This document shows positions 12,903 through 14,236 of a DNA stretch of 14,236 nucleotides, piece after piece. The first letter of the stretch is position 1. Every line of letters begins with the position of its first letter. The DNA lies in assembly GCA_030532815.1 (NCBI GenBank), contig JAUNKI010000037.1:1-14236 (forward strand), written 5' to 3'. The position numbers and the translations under genes are program-made. Origin of the DNA: Leptotrichiaceae bacterium. GTDB lineage: Bacteria; Fusobacteriota; Fusobacteriia; Fusobacteriales; Leptotrichiaceae. Below the pieces are notes generated by a model. That model was given only the letters and a program-made list of their open reading frames with translations. It was not told the DNA's origin and searched no databases.

Positions 12903-14236
12903 ATTGAATAAGAACATATGATGTATTTAAATTCTATATATGCTTGGTATATGGATGAATTTTGTGCGAATTGAATAAGAACATATGATGTATTTAAATA
13001 GTGGATTATTATTAGAGGTTAAAAGACTTTTGATAATTGAATAAGAACATATGATGTATTTAAATAATACAGTTTTGAGATTAGGTCAGAGTGAGTATCC
13101 ATTGAATAAGAACATATGATGTATTTAAATTATGCAAAAACAGATAAAGAGCTTCAATTCGGTATAATTGAATAAGAACATATGATGTATTTAAATCTCC
13201 ATGAATGGAGTGCATGATATATGGAAAGGGGAATTGAATAAGAACATATGATGTATTTAAATAGATTATTTATTTCCCTAATTTCTTCTTTCATTAAAAT
13301 TGAATAAGAACATATGATGTATTTAAATTTTAATATTTTTTCAGTAGAAGTAAGATTTGCACTTATTGAATAAGAACATATGATGTATTTAAATTGCTTG
13401 GTAATTCTCCAAGCCCATTTGTCCCATACGATTGAATAAGAACATATGATGTATTTAAATGTCTTAAAACAAATTATATATGGAACAGGGCAAAGATTGA
13501 ATAAGAACATATGATGTATTTAAATATTTCACTTATAAATGTGAGCGATACTCCCAATCTTATTGAATAAGAACATATGATGTATTTAAATTTTTCACTA
13601 CAATGGTTGTAAGTCCGTTGTATAATAATTGAATAAGAACATATGATGTATTTAAATGAATTGGGATAATAATAATCCCGACGACTATCTGTAATTGAAT
13701 AAGAACATATGATGTATTTAAATAGTAAGAATAAAGAAGATTTTGTTGATAATTTAGTATTGAATAAGAACATATGATGTATTTAAATTGTTTCTGCGGC
13801 AATAAAAGACTTACAAACAAAAAAATTGAATAAGAACATATGATGTATTTAAATACGTATTTTTTAGTTTTAACATATAAGCCGTCACCATATTGAATAA
13901 GAACATATGATGTATTTAAATAAGGCATTATAAAGAGTTATTATTATCTGATAAATCATTGAATAAGAACATATGATGTATTTAAATTCATCTTCTTTCA
14001 AGATGTGTTCGATTACTTCTTTTATTGAATAAGAACATATGATGTATTTAAATAATTTCAAAAGTTTTAAAGAATTTTCAGCTTCTGTGATTGAATAAGA
14101 ACATATGATGTATTTAAATCTACAAGAAGCGAGGGAACTTATAGGAGGAAACGAAATATTGAATAAGAACATATGATGTATTTAAATTTCCCAGCAGCTA
14201 CATAAAACATATCACATATAGCGTATTGAATAAGAA
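12903..14236 (+). CRISPR. CRISPR array, 20 full repeats plus a partial one, type I-B-like repeat
   Basis: The repeat is 30 nt, starting ATTGAATAAG and ending GTATTTAAAT. Full copies start at 12903, 12970, 13036, 13101, 13167, 13233, 13299, 13365, 13431, 13496, 13562, 13628, 13694, 13759, 13825, 13892, 13958, 14024, 14090 and 14158. A 12-nt piece of the next begins at 14225 and is cut by the window edge. All full copies look identical. The 20 spacers are 35-38 nt, mostly 36, and all differ. The 3' end ATTTAAAT resembles the 8-nt 5' handle left by Cas6 in type I-B systems of Clostridia and Fusobacteria; the internal dyad is weak (ACAT-ATG-ATGT). The type is inferred from the repeat only, because no cas gene lies in the window. 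The leader is on the left, so the newest spacers are at low coordinates. Confidence 0.97.

Noticed and set aside
13154-14172. Several minus-strand open frames of 95-122 codons across the array
   Set aside because: They translate the CRISPR repeat again and again (FKYIICSYSI or LNTSYVLIQ blocks) with unrelated spacer residues between; this is an artefact of a stop-free repeat.

Overview
The window is AT-rich bacterial chromosome, with A/T-ending codons, strong AGGAGG-type ribosome binding sites and short U-tailed terminators. The gene set (TonB/HugZ/HutW/flavodoxin anaerobic haem cluster, GltS, a two-component-E1 pyruvate dehydrogenase operon with its own lipoate ligase, and a CRISPR repeat ending in GTATTTAAAT) suggests an anaerobic or fermentative member of the Fusobacteriota, probably Leptotrichia-like. 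That placement is inferred from gene content and composition, not from a marker search.

Layout. Positions 1-3227: the 3' part of a tonB-like gene, then hugZ, a HutW/ChuW-type radical SAM protein and a flavodoxin, all on + and closely spaced. Together they would energise haem uptake, hold haem, open its ring without oxygen and supply electrons. Positions 3393-4061: a secreted protein I do not recognise. Positions 4104-4508: rpsP (ribosomal protein S16) as a single-gene unit with a clear promoter and terminator. Positions 4509-5151: no ordinary gene, but what looks like a complete small type I toxin-antitoxin module. It has a promoter, a roughly 80-nt RNA and a terminator, followed by a second promoter and a short mRNA for a 19-residue hydrophobic peptide with an excellent ribosome binding site. 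The small RNA carries two blocks (14 and 8 nt) complementary to the peptide mRNA leader. The whole segment lies between two copies of the last 38 bases of rpsP. Positions 5350-11283: the pdh operon, E1alpha-E1beta-E2-E3-lplA. The E2 has no lipoyl domain but two E3-binding domains, and the only lipoyl domain is fused to E3. Positions 11332-12627: gltS on the minus strand, converging on lplA. Positions 12628-14236: a leader with its own promoter and a CRISPR array of 20 full identical 30-nt repeats, cut off by the window edge. No cas gene is present.

The most unusual item is the candidate toxin-antitoxin module in the gap after rpsP. Next is the transfer of the lipoyl arm from E2 to E3 in the pyruvate dehydrogenase complex.
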